64,000 nt of DNA from Candidatus Sulfopaludibacter sp. SbA3 (lineage in GTDB: Bacteria > Acidobacteriota > Terriglobia > Bryobacterales > Bryobacteraceae). The translations under genes were made by a program, and so were the position numbers. The stretch spans positions 310,001-374,000 of the forward strand of contig CAMDCN010000006.1 in the NCBI GenBank assembly GCA_945890485.1. The letters run 5' to 3'. Within the stretch, counting starts at the first letter, position 1, and each line of letters begins with the position of its first letter. Shown here piece after piece: positions 8,114-19,861 of the stretch. Below the pieces are notes generated by a model. The model saw only the letters and a list, made by a program, of their open reading frames with translations, had not been told where the DNA came from and ran no database searches.

Positions 8114-9477
8114 TCCTTCTTCTTGGCCACCCAGCCCGGTTTGTTCACTTGGCGTCCCCGACCGATGCCGAGTGCGCCGCCGGGGACGGCATCGGTGATG
8201 ACGCTGCCGGCGGCGATATAGCTGCTGGTTTCGAGGGTCACCGGGGCAACCAGCGTCGAGTTGCTGCCGACGAAGACGCCTTCGCCGATCGTCGTCTGGT
8301 GCTTGTGGACGCCGTCATAGTTGCACGTGATGGTTCCTGCTCCGACGTTGGTGCGCGCGCCAATGACGGCGTCGCCGAGGTAGGCCAGATGGTTTGCTTT
8401 GGCGCCGTTGCCGAGCTGCGTCTTCTTGAGCTCGACGAAGTTGCCGATGTGGGCGTTTTCGCCAACCACGTTGTGCATCCGGAGCCGGGCGAAGGGGCCG
8501 ACACGGGAGCCGGCGCCGATGACGGAATCTTCGATGACTGAATAGGGATGAACCAGAACGTTGTCCGCGAGCGTCGCGTTGGTCAGGATGGACCCGGCAC
8601 TGATGCGGCAGTCCGCGCCAATCCGCGTCTGCCCGAGGAGGCGGACGCCGGATTCGATGATGGTGTCGGCCTCGACGGCCACATCGACATCGACGGTGAT
8701 GGTCTCCGGCTTTTCCATCGTGACGCCGCTGAGCATGAGTTCGTTGACTTTGCGGGCACGGAAGATGGCGTCGACCTTGGCGAGTTCCACTCGGGTGTTG
8801 ATGCCGAGTAACTCGTCGGGATCGGCGAGGATACGGGCCTGGGTCAGGTGGCCGGCCGCGCGGAGCAGTTCGACGATATCGGTGAGATAGAATTCGCCGG
8901 CTGGATTGTCGGTGCCAATGGCGTCGATATGCGCCCAAAGCTTTTCGGCGCGGAAGCAATAGATACCCGAGTTGATTTCGCGAATCTCGCGCTGCGCGTT
9001 GGTGGCGGCTTTGTGTTCGACGATGCCGGCGACGTGGCCTTCGGGGTCGCGGAGGATTCGGCCGTAGCCGGTGGGGTCGTCGAGGATGGCGGTGAGGACC
9101 GTGGCGGTCTCCGGGCGGTCGCCGACGAGGGCGGCGAGGGTGGCGGCGGTGAGGAGTGGGGCATCCCCATAGAGGATGGCGAGATGGCCGGTGGCCGGCG
9201 CGGCGGCGCGGGCACAGCGGACGGCGTGGCCGGTGCCGAGTTGCTCGGTCTGCTCGGCGGTGCGGACGCCGTAGGGCGCGAGCACGGCCCGGACATCATC
9301 AGCTCCGTGGCCCACGACGACGACGATGTTGTCCGGTTCAGAAACCGTGAGCGCGAGGCGCACGACGTGTTCGATGAGGGTAAGCCCGCCGGCGCGATGG
9401 AGCACTTTCGGTGTCTTCGAACGCATGCGAGTGCCCATGCCAGCGGCAAGGATGACGACGGAAACAGGGGTGGTCAT
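8110..9477 (-). CDS. glmU: Bifunctional GlmU (glucosamine-1-phosphate acetyltransferase / N-acetylglucosamine-1-phosphate uridyltransferase)
   Basis: A 455-residue protein of normal length. The N-terminal half is a nucleotidyltransferase with LAAGMGTRMRSKTPKVLH. The C-terminal half is a left-handed beta helix of hexapeptide repeats with NFVELKKT and an NYDG motif, the acetyltransferase active site. It makes UDP-GlcNAc for peptidoglycan and lipopolysaccharide. Its ATG overlaps the yvcK stop by four bases (ATGA), so it is translationally coupled to yvcK at the distal end of the valS-to-glmU chain. Confidence 0.96.
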   Translation of the reverse strand: MTTPVSVVILAAGMGTRMRSKTPKVLHRAGGLTLIEHVVRLALTVSEPDNIVVVVGHGADDVRAVLAPYGVRTAEQTEQLGTGHAVRCARAAAPATGHLAILYGDAPLLTAATLAALVGDRPETATVLTAILDDPTGYGRILRDPEGHVAGIVEHKAATNAQREIREINSGIYCFRAEKLWAHIDAIGTDNPAGEFYLTDIVELLRAAGHLTQARILADPDELLGINTRVELAKVDAIFRARKVNELMLSGVTMEKPETITVDVDVAVEADTIIESGVRLLGQTRIGADCRISAGSILTNATLADNVLVHPYSVIEDSVIGAGSRVGPFARLRMHNVVGENAHIGNFVELKKTQLGNGAKANHLAYLGDAVIGARTNVGAGTITCNYDGVHKHQTTIGEGVFVGSNSTLVAPVTLETSSYIAAGSVITDAVPGGALGIGRGRQVNKPGWVAKKKD

Positions 9478-10541
9478 TGGGAGAAAGGTGCTCCTTGGAT
9501 TTGGCGGCGCCGCCGGCCGAGGCGGGCCAGTTTCAGGACAACGTCAGCCGTTGCATCAGGATTGTGGCGAATCTTTTCGCCTTCGCTGAGGAGTTCGGCC
9601 TTCAGAATCTGCAGGCCCATCTCCCGTAGGGCCACCATATCATTTTCGACGGGCAGAGCCTGCTTCGCGGCGTAGCGCCCGAGTTGGCGCGGATGGATTC
9701 CCTGGGAATTCAGGATGATGTAGTCGAGGAATCGAGTGCGATCCTCGCCAGTGAGTCCCGTGTGGCGAAGGATGGCGCGGATATGATCTGACGCGGTGAA
9801 GTTGACGGTTTCGCCGGGCTGCCACATCAAATTGCCAACGCACACTTTCAGGGCGGGGCTGGCGGCGATGGCATGGGGGATTCCCGCGACGAGCAGGTTC
9901 GGGATGATGCTCGTGAAGAGTGAGCCGGGGCCCAGTGTGATGAGATCGGCTTCGGCGATGGCAGCCAAGGCCTCGGGCAGGGGCTTGGGGCGCTTGGGGA
10001 CGATGCGGACGTCTCGAATGGGCGACCGAGTTTTTGAGATGTTGCTTTCGCCGGATACTAGCGTGCCATCCTGCAGTTTAGCGGTGATGACGACGTTTTC
10101 CGCGGTGGAAGGAATGATCTCTCCGCAAGAGGCGAGGACACCGCTGGCAAAGCGGACGGCGCTGGCGAAGTCGCCGGTGAGATGAGTCAGAGCGGTGAGA
10201 AACAGATTACCGAAGCTGTGACCTTTGAGGCCGCGGCCGCCCGTAAACCGGTACTGAAATAGCTGGCTGAGCAACGCCTCCTCTTCGGCGAGGGCCACGA
10301 GGCAGTTGCGAACATCGCCGGGCGGAAGGACGGCAAAGTCCCGCCGGAGACGGCCGGAACTGCCGCCATCGTCGGTGACGGTGACAATAGCCGTCAGCGA
10401 GACGACGGGCTCCTCGGCGGAGGCGTGCTGCTTCAAACCTTTGAGAAGTGAAGAAAGCCCCGTGCCGCCGCCAATGGTGACAATGCGCAGCGGGCCGCGA
10501 AGCGTGACTCTAGTGCCCGGCGATTTTTTCGCTGTAGACAA
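9474..10541 (-). CDS. yvcK: YvcK/GlmR-type gluconeogenesis factor, CofD fold
   Basis: A protein of about 355 residues with the CofD/YvcK fold: IVTIGGGTGLSSLLKGLK at the N-terminus, TDDGGSSGRLR, and GPGSLFTSIIPNLLV. In Bacillus the family binds UDP-GlcNAc and stimulates amino-sugar synthesis, and is needed for wall integrity on gluconeogenic carbon. The start is uncertain. TTG at 10541 has GGGA four bases upstream; ATG at 10574 or 10586 would overlap the previous gene further. All choices overlap the preceding TPR gene. The conserved domain begins just after the overlap. Confidence 0.85.
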   Translation of the reverse strand: MSTAKKSPGTRVTLRGPLRIVTIGGGTGLSSLLKGLKQHASAEEPVVSLTAIVTVTDDGGSSGRLRRDFAVLPPGDVRNCLVALAEEEALLSQLFQYRFTGGRGLKGHSFGNLFLTALTHLTGDFASAVRFASGVLASCGEIIPSTAENVVITAKLQDGTLVSGESNISKTRSPIRDVRIVPKRPKPLPEALAAIAEADLITLGPGSLFTSIIPNLLVAGIPHAIAASPALKVCVGNLMWQPGETVNFTASDHIRAILRHTGLTGEDRTRFLDYIILNSQGIHPRQLGRYAAKQALPVENDMVALREMGLQILKAELLSEGEKIRHNPDATADVVLKLARLGRRRRQIQGAPFSQ

Positions 10542-11052
10542 GTTCCCTGACCGGAGAGTGCTGGAGCACTTCATGGAAGTCTGCATCGGCGCGGGCAGCG
10601 GCGCGGTTTCCGGGCTGGATCTCGATAGCGCGCGACAAGCTTTCGGCGGCCCCGCGGTAGTCGCCTTGCAGGCCTCGAGCGAGAGCCAAGGCGTAGTGGA
10701 TGTGGTCGGCCCGGGGTGCGAGAGTGGCCGCCTTGGCGAGCGACTTCTCCGCCTCCGGATACTTTCGCTGATTAGTTAGCGCCAGCCCGTAGGTGTAGTA
10801 ATCCTCGGCCGAGACCAGCGTCGGCTGCTGCGAGGCTCCGAGGCGCTGCTGGCACATCCGGGCGTGCATTTGCGCGGTCTGCCCGACATCCAGGTTCGGC
10901 CCTTGACCCGCTTGGCTGAACAACGGCATAGCCGCGGCGAACTCACGGCGATGGAATAACTGCATCGCCTCTTCAAAGGCCGCCAACTGTGGATCCACCA
11001 CCTTGGCAGGCGTTTGGGCAGGCGCGTTCTTGCTGGGTCCCGGTTTAGACAT
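10510..11052 (-). CDS. TPR-repeat protein
   Basis: A 180-residue soluble protein without signal peptide. After a proline/alanine-rich N-terminus (PSKNAPAQTPAK) there are about three or four tetratricopeptide-like helical pairs, for example AFEEAMQLFHRREFAAAMPLF, YYTYGLALTNQRKYPEAEKSL and GDYRGAAESLSRAIEIQPG. TPR proteins are protein-protein scaffolds; the partner is unknown. It lies between an unknown gene and yvcK, overlapping the yvcK start, so the product may work with the amino-sugar regulators. That is inference. Confidence 0.8.
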   Translation of the reverse strand: MSKPGPSKNAPAQTPAKVVDPQLAAFEEAMQLFHRREFAAAMPLFSQAGQGPNLDVGQTAQMHARMCQQRLGASQQPTLVSAEDYYTYGLALTNQRKYPEAEKSLAKAATLAPRADHIHYALALARGLQGDYRGAAESLSRAIEIQPGNRAAARADADFHEVLQHSPVRELVYSEKIAGH

Positions 11053-11067
11053 GAATGACCTGACTCA

Positions 11068-11730
11068 CTAGTATAGAAAGAATAGACTCAGTCTGGGGAT
11101 CCGGAGTTTCTCGAATAGTTGCCGGTCGAGAAAACTTTTTTCGAGCAGCGCGAGTTCGGCGGCGCCCATGCGGCTGCGATGTGGCTTCAACTGGGCTTCG
11201 AGGTCCTGCCGCAGGGCGACTAAGTCGGCCTCTTTCATCTGCAGGCGCGCGCGCGCCAGGACGCGCTCTTCGAGTGCGGTAAGCCGCTGCTCCAGGGCTT
11301 CCAGATCGGCGTGCGCGGTGTCGATTTGGGCGGCGATTTCGGCTAGGGAGTCGGCTTCTTCGGAGAAACCTTGTGTCCGCAACGCTTGGCTGTTGGTGGC
11401 TAGAAAAGCCTGCAGGCGATCCTGGGGAAGGGAATCCTCGTTAGTGGGTGCGACCTTGGCGGGGCGGTTTCGCGCCATATCTTCCGCCGCTTTTTTGATG
11501 GCCTGGCTGCAGTAACTGAGAGAGTTTACCTGTTGAAACTTTGGCCGCTTACGGGAGAACGCGTCGTCGATACCGCGGAGCACCGCTTCGAGCGGGACGC
11601 CCGTGGATTTCCAGGTTTCGACGAGCGCCCAATCAATAGGCGACATCAGGAAGAGACTGGTGCCGCGAGCCTTCTGGAAGTGGTCTTCTACTTCGGTGAA
11701 GTAGTTGAAATAATTCAGTTCCTCTCCCAT
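11068..11730 (-). CDS. Conserved-looking protein of unknown function with coiled coil
   Basis: A 220-residue protein. The N-terminal part (YFTEVEDHF, MSPIDWALVETWKSTGVPLEAVLRGIDDAF) looks like a small helical, possibly winged-helix, module. Residues about 125-180 (ALEQRLTALEERVLARARLQMKEADL) form a predicted coiled coil. I do not recognise the family. The start overlaps the end of coaX by 16 bases, placing it firmly in the cofactor operon. The Trp-containing N-terminal block resembles modules of replication or primosome loader proteins, but this is weak. Confidence 0.65.
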   Translation of the reverse strand: MGEELNYFNYFTEVEDHFQKARGTSLFLMSPIDWALVETWKSTGVPLEAVLRGIDDAFSRKRPKFQQVNSLSYCSQAIKKAAEDMARNRPAKVAPTNEDSLPQDRLQAFLATNSQALRTQGFSEEADSLAEIAAQIDTAHADLEALEQRLTALEERVLARARLQMKEADLVALRQDLEAQLKPHRSRMGAAELALLEKSFLDRQLFEKLRIPRLSLFFLY

Positions 11731-12476
11731 AGCAGGCGCAACCCCTTTAGCGTCAGGTCTTCATCGAGATGCTGGACGCGGCGGGACCCGGTACGGATCA
11801 GCGGCGCCTGCCCGCCGGTGGCGATCACCTGTGGCACGGCGCCAAGCTGCGCCGTGAGCCGTTCGAGCAGGCCATCCACCATGCCCATGGTGCCGTAGTA
11901 GAGTCCGCTTTGAATGGAGCCGACAGTGTTTGTGCCGATCAGCTTCGAGGGCTGCTCGAAGTTGACCTGCGGCAGCAGCGCCGTCTTGGCGAACAGGCCG
12001 GTGAGCGAGATGCCGATGCCGGGGTAGATAAGGCCGCCGAGGTACTCGGCATCGGCCGAAATGACGTCGAACGTGATGGCGGTACCGAGGTCGATGACGA
12101 TGGCCGGGCCACCGTAGAGATAGAACGCCGCGACCCCGTTAACGATGCGGTCCGCGCCGACTTCCTTGGGATTGTCGTAGCGGATCGTGAGCCCCAAATT
12201 CATCTCCGTCGAGACGAAGACGGCTTGGCGATCGAAGTACTTGCCGACCATTTCGGCCAACGTGCCGTTGATGACGGGGACGACGGAGGAGATGATGATG
12301 CCGCTGACGTCGGCCAGATTCAGGTTTGAAAGGGCGAAGACGTTGCGGAGCAGGATTCCCCATTCATCGGCGGTCTGCTCGCGGATGGTGCGGAGCCTCC
12401 ACCGGCCGATGAGCACCTCGCCACGGAAGGCGCCGATGGTGATGTTGGTGTTGCCAACGTCGAGAGCTAAGAGCAT
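11715..12476 (-). CDS. coaX: Type III pantothenate kinase
   Basis: A 253-residue member of the ASKHA-fold CoaX family. LALDVGNTNITIG at the N-terminus is the phosphate-binding loop, GADRIVNG and VIDLGTAITFD are the other conserved boxes, and IYPGIGISL follows. It phosphorylates pantothenate in the first step of CoA synthesis and, as is typical of type III enzymes, should not be feedback-inhibited by CoA. Its start overlaps the end of birA by 10 bases, a common birA-coaX arrangement. Confidence 0.95.
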   Translation of the reverse strand: MLLALDVGNTNITIGAFRGEVLIGRWRLRTIREQTADEWGILLRNVFALSNLNLADVSGIIISSVVPVINGTLAEMVGKYFDRQAVFVSTEMNLGLTIRYDNPKEVGADRIVNGVAAFYLYGGPAIVIDLGTAITFDVISADAEYLGGLIYPGIGISLTGLFAKTALLPQVNFEQPSKLIGTNTVGSIQSGLYYGTMGMVDGLLERLTAQLGAVPQVIATGGQAPLIRTGSRRVQHLDEDLTLKGLRLLWERN

Positions 12477-13189
12477 GGGCGGACGCCTCCGGCGAGAATG
12501 GTGTGGCGACGGCCGTTGTCGTCATCGAGAAGCAGGTAACCATTGGCATCGAGGCCGGCGGTGATGCCGCGGACTTCCGTGCCGTTGAGCTCAACGGCGA
12601 CCCGGCGGCCGCGGACGTAGCTCGATTGCTGCGTGAAGGCGGCGAGCACGGCATCCTGCGGGAGGCGGAGGAAGGCTTCAATGCTGTTGAGCACTTCGAT
12701 GAGCAACGCCTCGCGCGGCCAAGTACGGCCGGTTTCGACACGAAGGCTGGTGGCGATCGCATCCAACTCGAAGGGGAACGATTCGTGGTTGACGTTAATC
12801 CCTATGCCGGCCAAGACGCGCTCCTCATGCAACTGGGTGAGAATGCCGCAACACTTCTTGCCGTTGGCAAGGAGGTCGTTGGGCCAACGGATGTCGCAGT
12901 GCAGGCCAGTATACCGGGCGATCGCCTCTTGAACGGCGAGACCGATGGCCATCGTCAGGACGGGCAGCGGCGTCGTACGCAGCACGACCGTGAAGTAGAG
13001 GCCGTCACTCGGCGCAGAGTGCCACGGACGGTTGTAGCGGCCGATGCCGCCGGTTTGGGAGTCGGCGATGATGACTGCGCCGTCCTCGTGTACCTTGGCG
13101 GCCAGCGTCATGGTGGAGCCCGTCTCTTTGTAGAAGTCGACGCGGCGGCCAGGAAAGGCGGCGCGAACCAGATCTGGATTAAACGGCAT
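12467..13189 (-). CDS. birA: Biotin-protein ligase, catalytic form without DNA-binding domain
   Basis: A 240-residue protein with the BPL catalytic domain: TGGIGRYNRPWHS as the biotinyl-AMP loop, which is less basic than the usual GRGRRGR, then WPNDLLANGKKCCGIL and GIGINVNH, and a short C-terminal SH3-like domain. There is no N-terminal helix-turn-helix, so it is a monofunctional ligase rather than a repressor. Likely substrates are acetyl-CoA carboxylase carrier protein and, within this window, the biotin domain of the urea/guanidine carboxylase. Its ATG shares one base with the nadC stop (TGATG). Confidence 0.93.
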   Translation of the reverse strand: MPFNPDLVRAAFPGRRVDFYKETGSTMTLAAKVHEDGAVIIADSQTGGIGRYNRPWHSAPSDGLYFTVVLRTTPLPVLTMAIGLAVQEAIARYTGLHCDIRWPNDLLANGKKCCGILTQLHEERVLAGIGINVNHESFPFELDAIATSLRVETGRTWPREALLIEVLNSIEAFLRLPQDAVLAAFTQQSSYVRGRRVAVELNGTEVRGITAGLDANGYLLLDDDNGRRHTILAGGVRPCS

Positions 13190-14032
13190 CAGGCTTCCAG
13201 TTGCAGTCGGAAGTTCATGTCGACGGCCACGGCGGAATGCGTCAACGCGCCAACGGAAATGAAGTCCGGGCCGGTGACGGCGTAGTCGCGGAGCTTTTCC
13301 AGGCGCATGCCGCCGGAGAGTTCGACCGTGGCCCGCTTATTGATCACACGGATCCACTCTGCGGCCTCGGCGGGGGTGAGGTTGTCGAGCAGCAGATGCT
13401 CGGCGCCAAAGGTGAGCGCTTCTTCGAGTTCGAGCCGCGTACGGACTTCGATTTCGATGCGAACTCCGGCGGGAATGCCCGCGGCGCGGACGGCGGCAAT
13501 CGCCTGCTCCACGCCGCCCGCGGCCGTGATGTGGTTGTTCTTGATCAGCACCGCGTCGAACAGGCCGAGGCGATGATTCACCGCGCCACCGGCGGCAGTG
13601 GCCATCTTTTCGAGGCGTCGCAGGCCAGGCGTGGTCTTCCGCGTATCGAGGATCCGGCAGCCGGTGCCGGCGATCGCGTCGACGTGTTTGCGCGTGAGCG
13701 TGGCGATGCCGGAGAGCCGCTGCATGAAGTTGAGGCCCACGCGCTCGGCCGTGAGTAACGTGCGGGCTTTGCCGCGGACGGTGGCGAGGACGTCACCATC
13801 GGCGACGCGGTCCCCGCTGGCGACATGGAGGCCGAGGAAGTCTACGCCGCCGAGTTCGGCGTAGATGAGCGGCAACAGTTCGACACCGGCGACAACCATG
13901 GGCTGGCGCGCGATGAAGCGGCCAGTGGCGTAGCGGTCGGCTGCGACGGTGGAATTGGTGGTGATGTCGCCGGAGCCGATGTCTTCAGCGAGGGCGCGTT
14001 TCACGGCATCCAGAATCTCCGGATGCTGAAAA

Positions 14033-14043
<11 letters not shown>
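13189..14043 (-). CDS. nadC: Quinolinate phosphoribosyltransferase (carboxylating)
   Basis: A 284-residue protein of family length. Motifs are ALAEDIGSGDITT at the N-terminus, RILDTRKTTPGLR with the substrate-binding Arg/Lys, NHRLGLFDAVLIKNNH, and LSGGMRLEKL near the end. It makes nicotinate mononucleotide from quinolinate and PRPP in NAD synthesis; nadA and nadB are not in the window. The start overlaps the valS stop by 11 bases and the stop touches the birA start, so it sits in one tightly coupled operon. Confidence 0.96.
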
Positions 14044-16687
<2,644 letters not shown>

Positions 16688-16692
16688 TCGTG

Positions 16693-16698
16693 AATCTA
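16693..16698 (-). promoter_or_regulatory. TAGATT -10-like element before valS
   Basis: The hexamer lies 5 bases before the valS ATG at 16687 in the 50-base gap to serS. It would drive the operon running through glmU as a leaderless transcript. Confidence 0.45.
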
Positions 16699-16725
16699 CC
16701 AGTTTACCAACTCCGCCAGCCACGC

Positions 16726-16731
16726 TAGCAT
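16726..16731 (+). promoter_or_regulatory. TAGCAT -10-like element before serS
   Basis: It lies 6 bases before a GTG at 16738 but abuts the ATG at 16732. The spacing therefore favours the GTG as the true, leaderless start of serS. Confidence 0.4.
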
Positions 16732-16737
16732 ATGAGG

Positions 16738-18021
16738 GTGCACGAACTATCCCATTTTCGGGCGAATGTAGAAGCAATTGCCGGCCGCCTGGCCACCCGC
16801 GGGTTCGCTTTTGACGTTGAGCAGTGGAAGGTGTTGGACGCGGAACGCCGCTCGGCCGTCACCGAAGCCGAGCAGTTGAAGGCCCAGCGGAACGCGCAGA
16901 GCCTGGAGATCGGCAAGCTGAAGAAGGCCGGAGCAGATACCACTGCGGTGCAGGCCGAGGTCCGCGCAATGGGCGACCGGATCGCCGAGTTGGATGCCAA
17001 AGTGGTGGCCGTGGACGAACGGTTTCGCGATCTCTTGACTGCGATTCCGAATCTGCCGAGCGAGTCGGTGCCGTTGGGAACCTCGGCCGACGACAACGCC
17101 GAGATCAAGCAAGTTGGTACGCCGCGGACGTTCGATTTCGAGCCGAAGGCCCATTGGGATCTCGGCGTCGACCTCGGCATCCTGGATTTCGAACGGGCGG
17201 CCAAGATCACCGGCGCGCGGTTTGCCGTCTACTTCGGACTCGGCGCGCGGTTGGAACGGGCGCTGATGAACTTCATGCTCGATGTCCACACGCGCGACCA
17301 CGGCTACACGGAAGTATTCCCGCCGTTCCTCGTCAATTCGGCGAGCTTGTTCGGCACGGGCAACCTGCCGAAATTCGGGGCGGACCTGTTCAAGATTGAG
17401 AACTCAGACTACTGGCTCGCACCCACCGCCGAAGTGCCGGTGACGAATCTATTGCGGGACGAGACGTTGGAGCCGGAGCAGTTGCCGATCCATTTCTGCT
17501 CCTACACCTCCTGCTTCCGGAGTGAAGCCGGAAGCCATGGGCGTGACGTCCGCGGCATCATCCGGCAGCACCAGTTCCAGAAAGTGGAGTTGGTTAAGTT
17601 CACGACCGCCGAGACAAGTTACGACGAGCATGAGAAGCTGACCCAGGACGCCGAAGACATTCTCGAACGGTTGGGCCTACCTTACCGCCGGATGCTGCTC
17701 TGCACGGGCGACATGGGCTTCTCTTCAGCGAAGACGTTCGACCTGGAAGTTTGGCTGCCGGGGCAGGCGACTTACAAAGAGATCAGCTCCTGCAGCAATT
17801 TCGAAGCGTTTCAGGCGCGGCGGGCGGGCATCCGCGTGCGCACGGCGAAGGGCAAGTCGGAGTACGCGCACACCATCAACGGCAGCGGCTTGGCCGTGGG
17901 CCGGACGTGGGTGGCGATCGTCGAGAACTATCAGCAGGCCGATGGGTCGATTGCCGTACCGGCCGTGCTGCAGCCTTACCTGCAGGCCGAAGTGATCACC
18001 AAGTCGGGGATCCTGCGCTAG
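16738..18021 (+). CDS. serS: Seryl-tRNA synthetase
   Basis: About 427 residues, class II synthetase. An N-terminal antiparallel coiled-coil arm (about residues 25-100) binds the long variable arm of tRNA-Ser. Class II motif 2 is [21 protein letters not shown], and motif 3 is [14 protein letters not shown]. Two starts compete: ATG at 16732 and GTG two codons later. I prefer GTG because the family usually begins near M-[HL]-[DE]-L, and a TAGCAT hexamer lies 6 bases upstream. Divergent from valS; the stop shares four bases with the convergent enolase-superfamily gene. Confidence 0.95.
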   Translation: MHELSHFRANVEAIAGRLATRGFAFDVEQWKVLDAERRSAVTEAEQLKAQRNAQSLEIGKLKKAGADTTAVQAEVRAMGDRIAELDAKVVAVDERFRDLLTAIPNLPSESVPLGTSADDNAEIKQVGTPRTFDFEPKAHWDLGVDLGILDFERAAKITGARFAVYFGLGARLERALMNFMLDVHTRDHGYTEVFPPFLVNSASLFGTGNLPKFGADLFKIENSDYWLAPTAEVPVTNLLRDETLEPEQLPIHFCSYTSCFRSEAGSHGRDVRGIIRQHQFQKVELVKFTTAETSYDEHEKLTQDAEDILERLGLPYRRMLLCTGDMGFSSAKTFDLEVWLPGQATYKEISSCSNFEAFQARRAGIRVRTAKGKSEYAHTINGSGLAVGRTWVAIVENYQQADGSIAVPAVLQPYLQAEVITKSGILR

Positions 18022-19133
18022 TAAGCGTACTGCTTGAGCTTGGCGTCGTTGAGTTCGACGCCAAGGCCCGGGCGGGCGGAAGCGCGAACGCGGCCGTCGG
18101 CGTACTCGATGGGTTCCACGACAACGTCGTCTAAGTAAGACACGGGCCCGAGGATGTCGCACGGGAACTCTTCGGCGCCGATGCCGGGGCTGGCCATGGC
18201 CAGATGAGCCATCGCGGCACTGGCCACGCCGAGTTCGAGGTTGCTGCCGACGGTACACGTGAGGCCGGCCGCTTCGGCGATCGCGGTGATCTTGCGAGCG
18301 GAGCCGATGCCGCCACCCTTGCCAACGTAGACGGAAAGAATATCGGCCGCACCGGCGCGGACCAGCGCCATCGCGTCCTGGGGAGTATTGCAGCTTTCAT
18401 CGGCCATCACGGGTACCGAAACCGCCTGGCGAACATCGACCATCCATTGCATGTCGAGCGCGGCAACGGGCTGCTCGGCAAAGATGATGTTGCAGGTATC
18501 GTGGATCTCGCGAATGCACTGAATCGCCACGCGAGGGCTCCATCCACCATTGGCGTCGACGCCGATGGGGAAGTCCGGGCCGACGGCGGCGCGGACGGCT
18601 TGCACGCGAGCGATATCGGCTTTGGGTTCGATGCCGGTTTTCACTTTCAGGGCGCGAATGCCAATGCTCATCGCCCATTCGGCGCGCTTGGCGGCGGGGC
18701 CGGGTTCGAGGCCGGAAACGGACATTTTGATGGGCACCCATTCGCGGATAGCGCCGCCGAGGAGGCGGTAGACGGGCAGGCCGGCGGCTTTGCCGAGAAT
18801 GTCCCAGAGCGCCATTTCGAGGCCGGCTTTGGTGAAGAAGTGGCCGAAAACGGCGCGACGCATCTTGACGGTGAGCCGTTCAATATCACGAGGGTCTTCG
18901 CCGAGGAGAGCGGGGACCAGAAATTTTTCAAGAATGTAAACCGCGGTAACGGCGTCTTCGCCACTCCAAACCGCGGTGCTCGAAACCTCGCCGATGCCGG
19001 TAATGCCTTCGTCGGTGCGAACCTTCAGCAGGACAAACGGCGAATGATCGTGGATGCCAAGGCTGCCCCGAATAACCATTTCGGGCCGGATGGGGACCCG
19101 GACCGGGAAGGTCTCGACGCTCGTAATCTTCAT
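18018..19133 (-). CDS. Enolase-superfamily enzyme (mandelate racemase/muconate lactonizing group)
   Basis: A 371-residue protein with the capping domain followed by a barrel. The expected acid/base and metal residues are visible: the KxK motif in ALKVKTG, Asp in GVDANGGW, Glu in FAEQPV, Asp/Glu in MADESCN and a later Lys in YVGKGGGIG. The paired-lysine arrangement is that of the muconate lactonizing enzyme subgroup, which includes cycloisomerases, dipeptide epimerases and o-succinylbenzoate synthases. The substrate is not predictable, but coupling to an RraA-type aldolase suggests carboxylate or sugar-acid catabolism. Its ATG overlaps the RraA stop (ATGA). Confidence 0.88.
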   Translation of the reverse strand: MKITSVETFPVRVPIRPEMVIRGSLGIHDHSPFVLLKVRTDEGITGIGEVSSTAVWSGEDAVTAVYILEKFLVPALLGEDPRDIERLTVKMRRAVFGHFFTKAGLEMALWDILGKAAGLPVYRLLGGAIREWVPIKMSVSGLEPGPAAKRAEWAMSIGIRALKVKTGIEPKADIARVQAVRAAVGPDFPIGVDANGGWSPRVAIQCIREIHDTCNIIFAEQPVAALDMQWMVDVRQAVSVPVMADESCNTPQDAMALVRAGAADILSVYVGKGGGIGSARKITAIAEAAGLTCTVGSNLELGVASAAMAHLAMASPGIGAEEFPCDILGPVSYLDDVVVEPIEYADGRVRASARPGLGVELNDAKLKQYAY

Positions 19134-19798
19134 AGGACGCCGTATTTGGCAAAAACGTCGCGGAGGTAGGCGCCTTTCTGTAACTCGGCGCGGGAGTTGT
19201 TCTCGCGGCGCACCTTGTCGCTGGCGATGCTGAGCACCTCTTCCACGATGGCGGACGGGACGACGATGATGCCGTCATGATCGCCGAACACAAAGTCGCC
19301 GGGATTCACGATGACTTCGCCGCATTCGACGGGCACGTTGTAAGCCGTCACGACGCCGCGGCCCATCGAGTCGACGGGTTTAATGCCGGCCGCGAAAACG
19401 GGGAACGAGATATCTTCAATTTTGCGAATGTCGCGGACGAGCCCATCGACGACAGCGCCGCGGGCGCCGCGGGCCTTGGAGGCGGTGGAGAGCAGTTCGC
19501 CCCACGGAGCGTTACGGACCGATTTCTGGGTGCCAACGACACAGATCTCGCCGGGCTGAAGGCTATCAATCGCCTCGATCTCGAGTCCGTACGGATCTTC
19601 CGGGATATGGTAAATGTCGGAGCAAGTGACCGTGCGGGCCCAGCCCGCCATCACACAGCCGGGATGCACCGGCCGGAGGTATTCCCTCATCGCCTGATGG
19701 CGTACCCCTAATTGATCTAAGGCATCGGAAACTACTGCCGTGTAGAGTTCCCGCTCGGCCATCTCGGCGAGTTCTATCTGCTTGGCTAGCTCGATCAT
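19130..19798 (-). CDS. RraA/HMG aldolase-like family protein
   Basis: A 222-residue member of the RraA-like family, which includes 4-hydroxy-4-methyl-2-oxoglutarate/oxaloacetate lyases and RNase E regulators. Conserved pieces are VSDALDQLG, APWGELLSTASKARGARGAVVDGLVRD with the metal/pyruvate-binding Arg-Asp, and PGDFVFGDHDGIIVVP. Catalytic use as a class II pyruvate aldolase is more likely than RNase regulation because it is coupled to an enolase-superfamily gene. I place the start at ATG 19798; the frame is open a further seven codons. TAATAT lies 8 bases upstream. Confidence 0.85.
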   Translation of the reverse strand: MIELAKQIELAEMAERELYTAVVSDALDQLGVRHQAMREYLRPVHPGCVMAGWARTVTCSDIYHIPEDPYGLEIEAIDSLQPGEICVVGTQKSVRNAPWGELLSTASKARGARGAVVDGLVRDIRKIEDISFPVFAAGIKPVDSMGRGVVTAYNVPVECGEVIVNPGDFVFGDHDGIIVVPSAIVEEVLSIASDKVRRENNSRAELQKGAYLRDVFAKYGVL

Positions 19799-19861
19799 CG
19801 CCAACCATATTATCCACAACGCCCCGAACCGCGCCCGGGGCGTCCAGAATGCGGATCAGAA

